DNA of 24,197 nt, from NCBI GenBank assembly GCA_000404785.1, contig ASNI01000027.1, forward strand, positions 1 to 24,197, read 5' to 3'. Made by a program: the position numbers and the translations under genes. This document shows, piece by piece, positions 8,141-16,546 of this stretch. Each line of letters starts with the position of its first letter. Position 1 is the first letter of the stretch. A model generated the notes under the pieces. It did no database searches and had not been told where the DNA came from. It saw only the letters and a program-made list of their open reading frames with translations. This DNA is from Cloacimonetes bacterium SCGC AAA252-N17 (GTDB taxonomy: Bacteria; Cloacimonadota; Cloacimonadia; JGIOTU-2).

Positions 8141-11104
8141 TTATTTGTATATAACAGCCAATCCTTTGTAGCCATCCATTTTAATAACCAGCGGATGTTC
8201 TACACGAACATGGAGAAAGTGATCGGTTTTCTCTATGTTTTTTTGAAATCTGAGCCAATCCCAATCCAGAAAATCATTGTCGGAATGATGGGAAATACTA
8301 AAATACCCCACATCCATAGATACAAGATTATGGAAAAAATGCGTTCCTTGCGAGCTGTCTACTGCAAAATTTTCATTGCCTGTTTCAACAATTATCTTTG
8401 CCATGTTGATATCTATCCATTTCACGGGAATACCGAGAAATCTATCTCGTGATCCCCAACGTCCAGGTCCAATAAGAATATAATTCCTATGTTCAGCTCT
8501 CATTCGCTTATTTAATTCAGAAATTTCGTTATGCATTTTTTCGGTTTTGGTTCTATCCCATGTATCAAGATCAACAAAAATCACATCATACACTGAGTCT
8601 ATGATACCGTTACCCATACCATGTCCAGTGTAAAGCATAAGGTCATCTCTTTTCAGATTTTCAGGATCAATGGAAATTTCATCAGTATTTATAGTAAGTG
8701 GTCTGATCTGCAGGACATAAAATGTAGGATATATTTTTTCCTTTTCATCCTTGTTAAGATTCACTGCAAACTCGATCTCGACAGGCATTCCTAGGGCTTT
8801 TTCACCGATATCGAGAATCTCCTCTAAGATTTTTGCAAGAGGGAAGTAATTGTATTTCAAAATATCTGCAAAAGTGACGACTTTTGTTCCCTTTATTGTT
8901 GTTCCATCGACGAGACGATTGTTTTCATAATCCCACATAGAAGTCATGTGCTGAAGGGTTCCGTGCTTTTCTACCTGCTTGATCGGCATATATGCAAGAG
9001 TGCTCTCATCTCCATCAAGCAGATTGAAATCCTCCTTATCCATTGCAACTGCATAAAGGAATTTCTGCGAATCCTTCACCAATCCTTCCGGTGGAATGAT
9101 CTCCATCTTTGGGTGTTTGGGACAGAATCTGAAACTTCGATCACCTTCGACCACTGTTTTACCCAATCCGACAGCCAGCGAAACAACACCGTCACCGCTC
9201 TTTAGATAGGAAATTGGATAGAAGTTATGGGACTGCCCTACACCGGAAAAGTGGGGGTAATAGCAATTATCGTATCCTGAGCCAACAATTTCCTGAATGA
9301 TCACTGCCATTTTTTCTTCTTCAACCTCATAATTAATACTCTCAATATAAGTACGCGCTCCCTCGAGATATACTGATGAGAACACCAGTTTGATGGCATC
9401 GCAGAGCTGATACAGGCGTATTTCTTTGTCAGGATTATTATTAGGAAGCAGGTAGGTTTTGTAAATTCCCGCAAAGGGCTGTGCCTGCGAATCCTCAAGA
9501 AGTCCTGAAGAACGCACGGCAATAGGATAAGTGATATGCTCTACAAAAACCCTTAATTTTTGGATGAGCTCTTTGGACAATGTGCTTTTTATAAAGATCT
9601 CCTGAATTTTTTTATCGGATTTTGAAATAACCCATTCACCGATATTGTTTCTTTCAATAAAAGAATCATATTCCGACGTGCCGATGATCGAGGTGCTGGG
9701 TAGAGCGATATCCACTTCAGGAAATTCCTCTTCGAATTCCATTGTCACGAGGAGCGCATTGAGAAATGCCAAACCTCGACCCTTTCCGCCTAATGAGCCC
9801 TCTGCAAGACGGATGATCTGATCCACTTCGGAGAGTGCAGACGGTTCAAAGTTTATTATTTTTCCTCGAGTACGGTTTTTACGGACAGTTTGGAACACAT
9901 CGAGGAGATAGCTTCTTAATTCCTCAACATCGTTAAAATCCTCGATTTTTGCTGGAAGGATTTTCTTCGCAACCTGAATTTCTCCATGCGCGATCAGCCA
10001 ACTTGAAAAATGATTTCTCTCGCCATGATAGAAAATGGATTCCCCGACGAGGTTTTTGATCTTCTCCTCAAATTCAAGCATAGTCGTTGCTCTATCCATC
10101 TCTGTCCCTGCTTTGTTTCGGAAAACAAAATCACCATATCCAAGATTATTTGTAATGATAGTTCGAAGGTCATGAAGAAGGGTTTTAGAAGTCTTGTTGA
10201 GAAAATTTACCCGGAGGTTTCGAGCTTTTTCTTCATTCTCAATATCTGAGGATTGCAGAATGACAGGTATGTCCATGTGCTGCTTTTTCATTCTATCAAT
10301 AAGCTTGAATCCCGCATTTTCATCCAAAATACCGTTATTATAAAATTTCACATCAGAGATCACTGCAACCATGTATTCCTGGTATTTCTCTACTAATGTG
10401 ACCGCTTCTTCATAGGATTGGACAAGCAGAACTTTAGGGCGTGCGCGCATTTTGAGGCGTTTATTGATGTCACTCAGTTCTTCATTGATGAGTCGTTGAG
10501 TTTGTTTGACGATCTCAGAATAAAGGAGGGGGAGGAACATGGAATAATATTTTATCGAGTCCTCAATGAGCAAAATAACGCGGACATAGCCCTGTTTCGT
10601 GTCATATTCCACGTTTTGAGCATCCTCGATCATTTTGATCATTGCTAGGAAAAGTTTGGTGTCTCCATTCCACAAAAATACCTTATCAATATACTGCAAT
10701 TCATCTTTGTTCTTTTCAACAATTGAGATATCGGACTGCACATTGAGCAGCAGAAGTATCGGCATGTCCGGGTCCTGTTCTTTAATACGTTTACTCAACT
10801 CAAAGGGACTGATCTCACCAATCCTCATCATGGTAATGACCAGATCGAAGGATCGCTTTTCCAACAATTTCAGTGCCTGCTTGCCAGTGGGAACACTCGT
10901 TACACGCGGGGCTGTACTGAGGTTGAGTTGACGGTATTCACCAAATATCTGTTCTGATAACCGTCCGTCCTGCTCGAAAATGAACGCATCGTAAAAGGTC
11001 GATACAAGTAGTATTTCTTTGATACGATATTTCATCAGATTGTGAAAGTTGTCTTCACCAAATTTAAATTTATTATAATAATAATTGAGTTTCGTAAGAT
11101 CCAT
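8141..11104 (-). CDS. Two receiver-like domains fused to a PEP/pyruvate-binding (PPDK_N-like) domain
   Basis: 987 residues. Residues about 30-165 look like a receiver fold whose phosphate-accepting Asp is lost (VITMMRIG). Residues about 175-320 form a second receiver with acidic pair E181-D182, D251 (VISDVKF) and K304 (FLNKTSK). From about 430 comes a PPDK_N/PEP-synthase ATP-binding domain: GSLGGKGRG (437-445), AVRSSGLLEDS and FAGIYKTYL. The swivel domain with its catalytic His and the PEP/pyruvate TIM barrel, normal in PEP synthase and pyruvate phosphate dikinase, are absent, so the full reaction is not expected. The end has GPGRWGSRDRFLGIPV and a conserved-looking tail. Start: ATG 11104 with AGGAG (11110-11114) five bases upstream; an in-frame TTG at 11119 would add five residues but overlaps that site. 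Likely a phosphorylation-regulated ATP-grasp protein (inference). Substrate unknown. Confidence 0.8.
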   Translation of the reverse strand: MDLTKLNYYYNKFKFGEDNFHNLMKYRIKEILLVSTFYDAFIFEQDGRLSEQIFGEYRQLNLSTAPRVTSVPTGKQALKLLEKRSFDLVITMMRIGEISPFELSKRIKEQDPDMPILLLLNVQSDISIVEKNKDELQYIDKVFLWNGDTKLFLAMIKMIEDAQNVEYDTKQGYVRVILLIEDSIKYYSMFLPLLYSEIVKQTQRLINEELSDINKRLKMRARPKVLLVQSYEEAVTLVEKYQEYMVAVISDVKFYNNGILDENAGFKLIDRMKKQHMDIPVILQSSDIENEEKARNLRVNFLNKTSKTLLHDLRTIITNNLGYGDFVFRNKAGTEMDRATTMLEFEEKIKNLVGESIFYHGERNHFSSWLIAHGEIQVAKKILPAKIEDFNDVEELRSYLLDVFQTVRKNRTRGKIINFEPSALSEVDQIIRLAEGSLGGKGRGLAFLNALLVTMEFEEEFPEVDIALPSTSIIGTSEYDSFIERNNIGEWVISKSDKKIQEIFIKSTLSKELIQKLRVFVEHITYPIAVRSSGLLEDSQAQPFAGIYKTYLLPNNNPDKEIRLYQLCDAIKLVFSSVYLEGARTYIESINYEVEEEKMAVIIQEIVGSGYDNCYYPHFSGVGQSHNFYPISYLKSGDGVVSLAVGLGKTVVEGDRSFRFCPKHPKMEIIPPEGLVKDSQKFLYAVAMDKEDFNLLDGDESTLAYMPIKQVEKHGTLQHMTSMWDYENNRLVDGTTIKGTKVVTFADILKYNYFPLAKILEEILDIGEKALGMPVEIEFAVNLNKDEKEKIYPTFYVLQIRPLTINTDEISIDPENLKRDDLMLYTGHGMGNGIIDSVYDVIFVDLDTWDRTKTEKMHNEISELNKRMRAEHRNYILIGPGRWGSRDRFLGIPVKWIDINMAKIIVETGNENFAVDSSQGTHFFHNLVSMDVGYFSISHHSDNDFLDWDWLRFQKNIEKTDHFLHVRVEHPLVIKMDGYKGLAVIYK

Positions 11105-11184
11105 GAAAACTCCTGACAATGATTACAATCAATAAATGCAGGAATGTAATTTTAATGCAATTTTTTTATGAAATTTATAAGATG

Positions 11185-11257
11185 AGTGTCCGTCGGGGAG
11201 TGGTCCCCGACGGCTCAGAGGAGTTTAGCGAGGTGTCAGGGACCATTCCCTGACACT
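11185..11257. repeat. Pair of GC-rich palindromes, REP-like element
   Basis: Two 24-nt hairpins are joined by a 19-nt spacer. CCGTCGGGGA-GTGG-TCCCCGACGG occupies 11190-11213 and GTGTCAGGGA-CCAT-TCCCTGACAC occupies 11233-11256. Each has a perfect 10-bp stem and a four-base loop, and the inner GGGA/TCCC part is common to both. The second abuts the stop codon of the last operon gene. Neither is followed by a T-run on the minus strand, so they are weak as intrinsic terminators; they may block RNA decay or be a mobile palindromic repeat. GC content is clearly above the surroundings. Confidence 0.65.
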
Positions 11258-12384
11258 TATTTTTTCTTTAACACTTTCATCAGATCAACCGAGATCATCA
11301 GATCATCTTTTCGCTGTTCACTCTGTAGATCACCGCTCGGGAACGTTGCATAATTATACTCAAAATATACAAGATTATTTATATTAAATTTTACTCCTAC
11401 TCCCGAAGTGCTTCCTTCAATATGCCCCTGCTCGTTATGAAATTCACCCCAACGAAGGAAAAAAGTGTTGAAAAACCCAAATTCATATCCGCTGCTCCAC
11501 TCGCTGTTATAATCTCCGAGCTTTTGAGTATCATATACATAACAAAAAGATAGGTTTTCTTTTAGAAAAGGTAGAGGTAATGAAATTGAATTTCCGAAAT
11601 GATAGCTTATTTTTCCGGCTATACCAAATTGATTTCCATAGGGAAGTGGCCAATCACCGGATTCGTATGACATTTCACTCTTAAATAGGTTCATTTGATA
11701 ATATCCTGCAGTAGCTTCAAATGCAAGAAATGATTGTTTTGAACTCAATCGTTGATGATGAATGAAATGTCCTAATAATCCAAGTCCATGCATGGTCGCG
11801 TGAACAATTTCGCGATCAAGACTGTCTGCAATTAACAATGGGAGATTGCTGGTTATATATCGAAAGTCATATCCTCCAGAGAAGGTGAACGAATCAGAGT
11901 TTCCTGAATTATGAAGTAGGTTTAAATGAAATAATTTTTTCGCAACAGCTAATCGTGAGCATGTTTCATAGGAATGAAAGGTGCCAATAAGATGTCCCTC
12001 TGCATCATAAGCTTCTTGATCTCCATAATCACAAGTTGTTCCTAACTTACCGCTGGCATTAATCATTGGTAGGAGGATTCCGAAATTGCTGTTTGCATAA
12101 GAAAGATAGGAAGAATTTAGATACATTCCATGTATAATATCCTCAAACCAAGGATCGCGGGACCAGCCCCAGCTCAATCCGCTATTGTATGCAAGCAGGG
12201 CTGGGTTACTCCAGCTATTGAGTGGATTGTTTCCCCAGATATATGCAGTACCGGATTGATTCCCGAATGCGGTGCTTGTAGCTGAGGGATTGATCATAGT
12301 AAAAATTCCAGTGAATTCCGAACCTGCGGTGAGGTGTCCTGTTAAAACAAGTAGGATCACAAGTAAAAATAATTTATATTTCAT
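11257..12384 (-). CDS. Secreted, probable outer-membrane beta-barrel protein, tandem copy 4
   Basis: 375 residues, last gene of a four-gene paralog operon. It starts at ATG 12384, with GGAGG at 12390-12394; the TTG at 12396 belongs to the binding site. It has a signal peptide of about 20 residues ending LTA-GS. Then comes an N-terminal segment rich in small residues with NPSATSTAFGNQSG and NPLNSWSNPALLAY. This resembles the start of PorV/PorQ-like outer-membrane proteins of FCB bacteria (a loose comparison). Alternating polar/aromatic strands run to the end. It shares a central block with copy 3 (HGMYLNSSYLSYANSNFG) but a later block with copy 2 (YESGD, PLPYGN), a mosaic. It ends DLMKVLKKK, not the usual terminal Phe. 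Function unknown. Confidence 0.8.
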   Translation of the reverse strand: MKYKLFLLVILLVLTGHLTAGSEFTGIFTMINPSATSTAFGNQSGTAYIWGNNPLNSWSNPALLAYNSGLSWGWSRDPWFEDIIHGMYLNSSYLSYANSNFGILLPMINASGKLGTTCDYGDQEAYDAEGHLIGTFHSYETCSRLAVAKKLFHLNLLHNSGNSDSFTFSGGYDFRYITSNLPLLIADSLDREIVHATMHGLGLLGHFIHHQRLSSKQSFLAFEATAGYYQMNLFKSEMSYESGDWPLPYGNQFGIAGKISYHFGNSISLPLPFLKENLSFCYVYDTQKLGDYNSEWSSGYEFGFFNTFFLRWGEFHNEQGHIEGSTSGVGVKFNINNLVYFEYNYATFPSGDLQSEQRKDDLMISVDLMKVLKKK

Positions 12385-12401
12385 ATAATCCTCCAATACA
12401 C

Positions 12402-13529
12402 TTATTTTTTCTTTAACACTTTCATCAAATCAACCGAGATCATCAAATCATCTTTTCGCTCTGTTGTGTCTGGTGAACCTATTGAAAACGTTGCATAATT
12501 ATACTCAAAATATACAAGATTGTTAATATTAAATCTTACACCAATTCCCGAAGTGCTCCCTTCAACATGACTTTGTTCATCATGAAATTCACCCCAGCGC
12601 AGGAAAAACGTATTGAAAAAACCAAATTCATATCCGCTACTCCACTCCTCGTTACAATCTCCGAGTTTTTGTGTATCATATACATAACAAAAGGAGATAT
12701 TTTCTTGAAGGAAAGGTAAGGGTAAAGATATCGAATTTCCAAAATGATAGCTTATTTTTCCAGACAGCCCGAATCTGTTTCCATAAGGAAGTGAGTAAGT
12801 AGCGGATCCATATGAAATTTCACTCTTAAAGAGATTCATATAATAATATCCTGCAACAGCTTCAAAGGTTAGGAAAGAATTTTCTGAACTCAATCTTTGA
12901 TGATGGATAAAATGTCCTAAAAAACCGAGTCCGTGCATGGTACTCCTTCCTACATCGCTACCGAGACTATCAACGCTGAGCGGACATAGATTACTGAATA
13001 TATACCTGAAATCATAGCCCGCAGAAAGCGTGAATGAATCTGAGTTTCCTGAGTCCTGAATAAAGTTGAGATGAAAGAGCTTCTTTGCGACGGCGAATCG
13101 TGAGCATGTTTCATACGAATGAAATGTGCCAATAAGATGTCCCTCTGCATCATAAGCTTCTTGATCTCCATAGTCAATAGTCGTACCAAATTTACCGCTT
13201 GCATTGATCATCGGTATGAGGATACCAAAGTTGCTGTTTGCATAAGAAAGATAGGAGGAATTTAGATACATTCCATGTATAATCTCTTCAAACCACGGAT
13301 CACGTGACCAACCCCAGCTCAGTCCGTTATTGTATGCAAGCAGTGCTGGGTTACTCCAACTGTTGAGAGGATTATTTCCCCAGATATATGCAGTGCCGGA
13401 TTGATTGCCGAATGCGGTGGTTGTAGCTGAGGGACTGATCTCAGTAAAAACTCCAGTAAATTGTGAACCTGCAGTAAGATATCCTGCACTCACAAGTAGG
13501 ATAATCAGTAATAATAATCTATATTTCAT
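12402..13529 (-). CDS. Secreted, probable outer-membrane beta-barrel protein, tandem copy 3
   Basis: 375 residues, same length as copies 2 and 4. It starts at ATG 13529, with GGAGG at 13535-13539. Its signal peptide and first 31 residues are identical to those of copy 2, and the DNA across its start and leader is identical to copy 2 for 116 nt. Its middle (HGMYLNSSYLSYANSNFG, YDAEGHLIGTFHSYETCSR) follows copy 4. Only this copy has YGSATYSLPYGN and FIQDSGNSDSFT. The stop is 17 nt from the next start, so the genes are translated from one transcript. Function unknown; repeated surface antigens or transport-related barrels are possible. Confidence 0.8.
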   Translation of the reverse strand: MKYRLLLLIILLVSAGYLTAGSQFTGVFTEISPSATTTAFGNQSGTAYIWGNNPLNSWSNPALLAYNNGLSWGWSRDPWFEEIIHGMYLNSSYLSYANSNFGILIPMINASGKFGTTIDYGDQEAYDAEGHLIGTFHSYETCSRFAVAKKLFHLNFIQDSGNSDSFTLSAGYDFRYIFSNLCPLSVDSLGSDVGRSTMHGLGFLGHFIHHQRLSSENSFLTFEAVAGYYYMNLFKSEISYGSATYSLPYGNRFGLSGKISYHFGNSISLPLPFLQENISFCYVYDTQKLGDCNEEWSSGYEFGFFNTFFLRWGEFHDEQSHVEGSTSGIGVRFNINNLVYFEYNYATFSIGSPDTTERKDDLMISVDLMKVLKKK

Positions 13530-13546
13530 ATAATCCTCCAATATAC

Positions 13547-14674
13547 TTATTTTTTCTTTAACACTTTCATCAAATCAACCGAGATCATCAGATCCTCTTT
13601 TCTTTGTGTTGCCTGAAGTTCGCCACCCGGAAATGATGCATAATTATATTCAAAATAGACAAGATTGTTAATATTAAATTTTACACCAATTCCCGAAGTG
13701 CTCCCTTCAATATGCCCTTGCACGTCATGAAATTCACCCCAGCGTAGGAAAAGAGTATTGAAAAAACCAAATTCATATCCGCTACCCCACTCATTTTCCC
13801 AATCTCCAAACTTTTGAGTATCATATACATAACAAAACGATATATTCTCTTGAAGGAAGGATAAAGGTAACGAAATCGAATTTCCAAAATGATAGCTTAT
13901 TTTTCCGGTTAGTCCGAATCTGTTTCCATAGGGAAGAGGTTCGTCTCCACTCTCGTATGGTATTTCGTTCTTAAATATGTTCATTTGGTAGTAACCGGAA
14001 GTGACCTCGAATGTAAGAGATGAACCAGGAGAAGGAAATCGTTGATGATGAATGAAATGTCCTAATAATCCGAGTCCGTGCATGGTGCCGTGTATTATAT
14101 CTCTATCAAGGCTGTCTGCAAAAAATAATTGTAGATTACTGGTTATATACCTAAAGTCATACCCGCCTGATAACGTGAACGAATCTGAGTTTCCGGTGTT
14201 ATGAAGAAGATTTAGATGAAAAAGTTTTTTTGCTATTGCAAATCGTGAGCATGTTTCATACGAATTATAGGTGCCAAGAAGATGTCCCCATGAATCATAT
14301 ACTTTTTGGTCACCATAATCACAAGTTGTTCCGAACTTCCCACTTGCATTGATCATCGGTATAAGAATACCATAATCTTGATTTGCAAAGGAAATGTAAG
14401 AAGAATTAATATACAGCCCACTCACAACCTTTTCAAACCAAGGATCACGGGACCAACCCCAGCTCAGTCCATTATTATATGCAAGCAATGCCGGATTACT
14501 CCAGCTATTCAGCGGATTGTTTCCCCAAATATATGCAGTACCTGCTTGATTTCCAAATGCGATCGTTGTTGCTGAGGGATTGATCTCAGTAAAAACTCCA
14601 GTAAATTGTGAACCTGCAGTAAGATATCCTGCACTCACAAGTAGGATAATCAGTAATAATAATCTATATTTCAT
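13547..14674 (-). CDS. Secreted, probable outer-membrane beta-barrel protein, tandem copy 2
   Basis: 375 residues, starting at ATG 14674 with GGAGG at 14680-14684. The signal peptide MKYRLLLLIILLVSAGYLTA is shared with copy 3. The central block differs from copies 3 and 4 (SGLYINSSYISFANQDYG, YDSWGHLLGTYNSYETCSR), while the later part (LLHNTGNSDSFT, DSLDRD, YESGDEPLPYGN) resembles copy 4. The C-terminal third (ISYHFGNSISLPL, CYVYDTQK, GYEFGFFNT, FNINNLVYFEYNYA) is nearly constant in the three close copies. Function unknown. Confidence 0.8.
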   Translation of the reverse strand: MKYRLLLLIILLVSAGYLTAGSQFTGVFTEINPSATTIAFGNQAGTAYIWGNNPLNSWSNPALLAYNNGLSWGWSRDPWFEKVVSGLYINSSYISFANQDYGILIPMINASGKFGTTCDYGDQKVYDSWGHLLGTYNSYETCSRFAIAKKLFHLNLLHNTGNSDSFTLSGGYDFRYITSNLQLFFADSLDRDIIHGTMHGLGLLGHFIHHQRFPSPGSSLTFEVTSGYYQMNIFKNEIPYESGDEPLPYGNRFGLTGKISYHFGNSISLPLSFLQENISFCYVYDTQKFGDWENEWGSGYEFGFFNTLFLRWGEFHDVQGHIEGSTSGIGVKFNINNLVYFEYNYASFPGGELQATQRKEDLMISVDLMKVLKKK

Positions 14675-14694
14675 ATAATCCTCCAATATACTTA

Positions 14695-15810
14695 TTATTT
14701 CTTAAACACTTTCATTAAATCAAGCGAGACGGTAAAATCATTTTTTCTAGCATTTTCATCTGTATCATCAGGATATTCGGTGTAATTATATTCAAAATAA
14801 AAATAACGCATAAGATTAACTCCCACACCCAATCCAAATGTATGTCCCGAATATTTATGTGTATTGTTTTTATAAAACCCACGACGAAGGAATATGGTAT
14901 TAAATAGTCCCAATTCGATTCCATGTCCCCATGAGGAAGGATCGTCTGCATATTTCGAATTGCCGTATATATAAGAAATAGAAAATGTACCTTTAATTTT
15001 AAAAGGGGAAAGATAGTTTACTACATTTTCGTTAAAAGGCATAAAGCTAAATTTACCTCCGAATCCCATACGGGTACCATAAGGAAGGGGATAAGTGTAT
15101 GTATCATTACTTAAGTTATTCTTGGTGACATTCATCGTATAAATTCCGCCGGTAATATCAAGATCGAATCGAGAAACTTTCGTGGTGATTATTCTCAAGG
15201 GTTTGATTAATCCTACTACTCCTACACCGTGCATATACCCGCTTGCATCCGCTTCTCCAAGAATAATAGGAGGTACATTACTTGTAACATATTTCAGGTC
15301 ATACCCGACAGATATCTCGAACTTATCATTGATAGTAGGAGCAATCTTTTGAAATATAATTTTTGTTAATTTACAGGCGATGGAAAATCGGGAACATGTT
15401 TCCTTATACGAATCCGACTCATCATTATTATAATAGTAGTATGGTAAATCATTATATTTAAAAGTTGTCCCAAATTTATAATTTGCATTTACCATAGGAA
15501 CAAGGAGTGTGAAATAATCATTCGCGTATGAAATGTATGAAGAGTACATGTCAGGATTTTTATGATCCATACTATAATATAATTCACCTGAAGAGACCCA
15601 ACTCAGTCCCTTGCAATACGCAAGGAGTGCCGGATTACTCCAACTATTAAGCGGGTTGTTGTTCCAAATATATGCAGCCCCCGATTCATAGCCAAGGGCA
15701 ATTATTGTTGAAGATGGATTGAGTGTAGTAAAAGTTCCCACAAAATCAGTATTAGCATTAAGTGTTCCAATAATAAGAACAATCGCAATGACCAAAATAT
15801 AATTTTTCAT
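14695..15810 (-). CDS. Secreted, probable outer-membrane beta-barrel protein, diverged copy 1
   Basis: 371 residues, first gene of the operon, ATG at 15810 with GGAGG at 15816-15820. Signal peptide MKNYILVIAIVLIIGTLNA. The N-terminal framework is kept (NPSSTIIALGYESGAAYIW, NPLNSWSNPALLAY), as are ETCSRFSIA, YDLKYVTSN, PLPYGTRMG and the end DLMKVFKK. Most of the sequence between these is diverged from copies 2-4, and the WGWSRDPWF segment is missing. This suggests an older paralog from which the closer trio was amplified (inference). The order of conserved segments is the same, so the fold is probably shared. Confidence 0.8.
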   Translation of the reverse strand: MKNYILVIAIVLIIGTLNANTDFVGTFTTLNPSSTIIALGYESGAAYIWNNNPLNSWSNPALLAYCKGLSWVSSGELYYSMDHKNPDMYSSYISYANDYFTLLVPMVNANYKFGTTFKYNDLPYYYYNNDESDSYKETCSRFSIACKLTKIIFQKIAPTINDKFEISVGYDLKYVTSNVPPIILGEADASGYMHGVGVVGLIKPLRIITTKVSRFDLDITGGIYTMNVTKNNLSNDTYTYPLPYGTRMGFGGKFSFMPFNENVVNYLSPFKIKGTFSISYIYGNSKYADDPSSWGHGIELGLFNTIFLRRGFYKNNTHKYSGHTFGLGVGVNLMRYFYFEYNYTEYPDDTDENARKNDFTVSLDLMKVFKK

Positions 15811-15834
15811 TTTATCCTCCAATTATGGTATTTC

Positions 15835-15862
15835 TTATTAAGATGGGGATTTGAGTTGTCAA
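15835..15862 (-). promoter_or_regulatory. Sigma70-type promoter of the four-gene barrel operon
   Basis: On the minus strand a perfect TTGACA (15857-15862) is followed after 16 nt by TAATAA (15835-15840), a weak -10 box. The first gene starts 25 nt further on with a GGAGG site. No comparable promoter is seen in the 17-nt spacers between the later genes, which supports one transcript. Confidence 0.5.
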
Positions 15863-15921
15863 GGAAAAAGATTGAGATATCATATAGCACTTAGGTAGCA
15901 ACTTAAAGATTTATATAATTT

Positions 15922-15942
15922 TCGTATAAATGTTATATACGA
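15922..15942. repeat. Small AT-rich inverted repeat upstream of the barrel operon promoter
   Basis: TCGTATA and TATACGA form a 7-bp stem around a 7-nt loop, about 60 nt upstream of the -35 box. It could be a regulator site, but no family is recognised. Confidence 0.25.
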
Positions 15943-16017
15943 TATACTATGAAATAAGACTAAATTATCAATAAATTCATTAAATCATATTTGATTTCGT
16001 TTTCAATTACAAAAAAG

Positions 16018-16057
16018 GGTACCGAAAGAGAACCTATATGGTACCGGAATGGTACCG
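16018..16057. promoter_or_regulatory. Three GGTACCG repeats at 22- and 11-bp spacing
   Basis: GGTACCG begins at 16018, 16040 and 16051. The spacings are two helical turns and one, so all three would face the same side of the DNA. The last two sit in an 11-nt direct repeat, ATGGTACCGnA. The core GGTACC is palindromic. The site lies just beyond the stop of a decayed winged-helix gene and 155 nt upstream of the barrel operon -35 box. An operator array is possible. Confidence 0.35.
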
Positions 16058-16065
16058 TAAGATGA

Positions 16066-16355
16066 TTATTTACCCTTCAATACGTAATATGTGTTTTTAC
16101 CTTTTCCTCTTGTTTCAATGATACAAAGTTCCCACAATTTTGTTATATGCTTTCTCGCGGTTCGAGGATTGATAGATAACATATCTGAAACATCATTAGT
16201 GGAAATTTATTTTTTTCTAATAATTTTTGCACTATTTTCTTTAGAATGAGAATATTCAAATAGAGTCCTTTGTGAAAGTAATGATGAATTTTTGACATCT
16301 AAATTATAAAGATATTGACTAATCTTTAGTTAAATTTCTAAGTTGATTTGTGAGA
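16066..16355 (-). pseudogene. Decayed gene with a C-terminal winged-helix domain
   Basis: Minus-strand translation gives NDVSDMLSINPRTARKHI followed by TKLWELCIIETRGKGKNTYY and VLKGK before a stop at 16066. This is a clear helix-turn-helix plus wing pattern like the C-terminal wHTH of Fic-type and similar proteins. Directly upstream is an in-frame TAA (16207-16209), and the same frame then continues as LYNLDVKNSSLLSQRTLFEY and onwards. A further stop at about 16323 is bypassed in another frame reading ENLTNQLRNLTKD, so at least one nonsense change and one likely frameshift are present. The parent family is not identified. Confidence 0.5.
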
Positions 16356-16362
16356 TTTTCAC

Positions 16363-16495
16363 GCGTTGTTTACAAAAATTAAGAGCTGAAAGTGATTGTT
16401 TTCTGGGGTGGAAAGAGACTGTAACGTAATGACATATAGATAATTAAAGCGTTACAGGCTCTTTACACAGAAAACATAAAAAGTGTAAACAACGC
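16363..16495. repeat. 133-nt nested hairpin element
   Basis: The outer arms GCGTTGTTTACA (16363-16374) and TGTAAACAACGC (16484-16495) pair perfectly. Inside, TGTTTTCT (16397-16404) pairs with AGAAAACA (16469-16476), then GTGGAAAGAG (16408-16417) with CTCTTTACAC (16459-16468, one mismatch), then CTGTAACG (16419-16426) with CGTTACAG (16450-16457). That is an almost continuous inner stem of about 26 bp with a 3-nt bulge and a 23-nt loop. It lies about 105 nt before the GH130-receiver start. No target-site duplication is evident. It could be a MITE-like element or a structured leader RNA. Confidence 0.6.
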
Positions 16496-16546
16496 TAGCT
16501 TTTCTTACAGTTGATTTAATAAAATATAATGATAAAATATTCCGAT

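Noticed and set aside
11257..15810. CRISPR array or simple tandem repeat
   Set aside because: The repeat unit is a whole gene of about 1.1 kb, so it is gene duplication rather than short spaced repeats.
16150..16175. tRNA-like GGTTCGA sequence
   Set aside because: It lies in the decayed winged-helix gene and no cloverleaf can be drawn around it.
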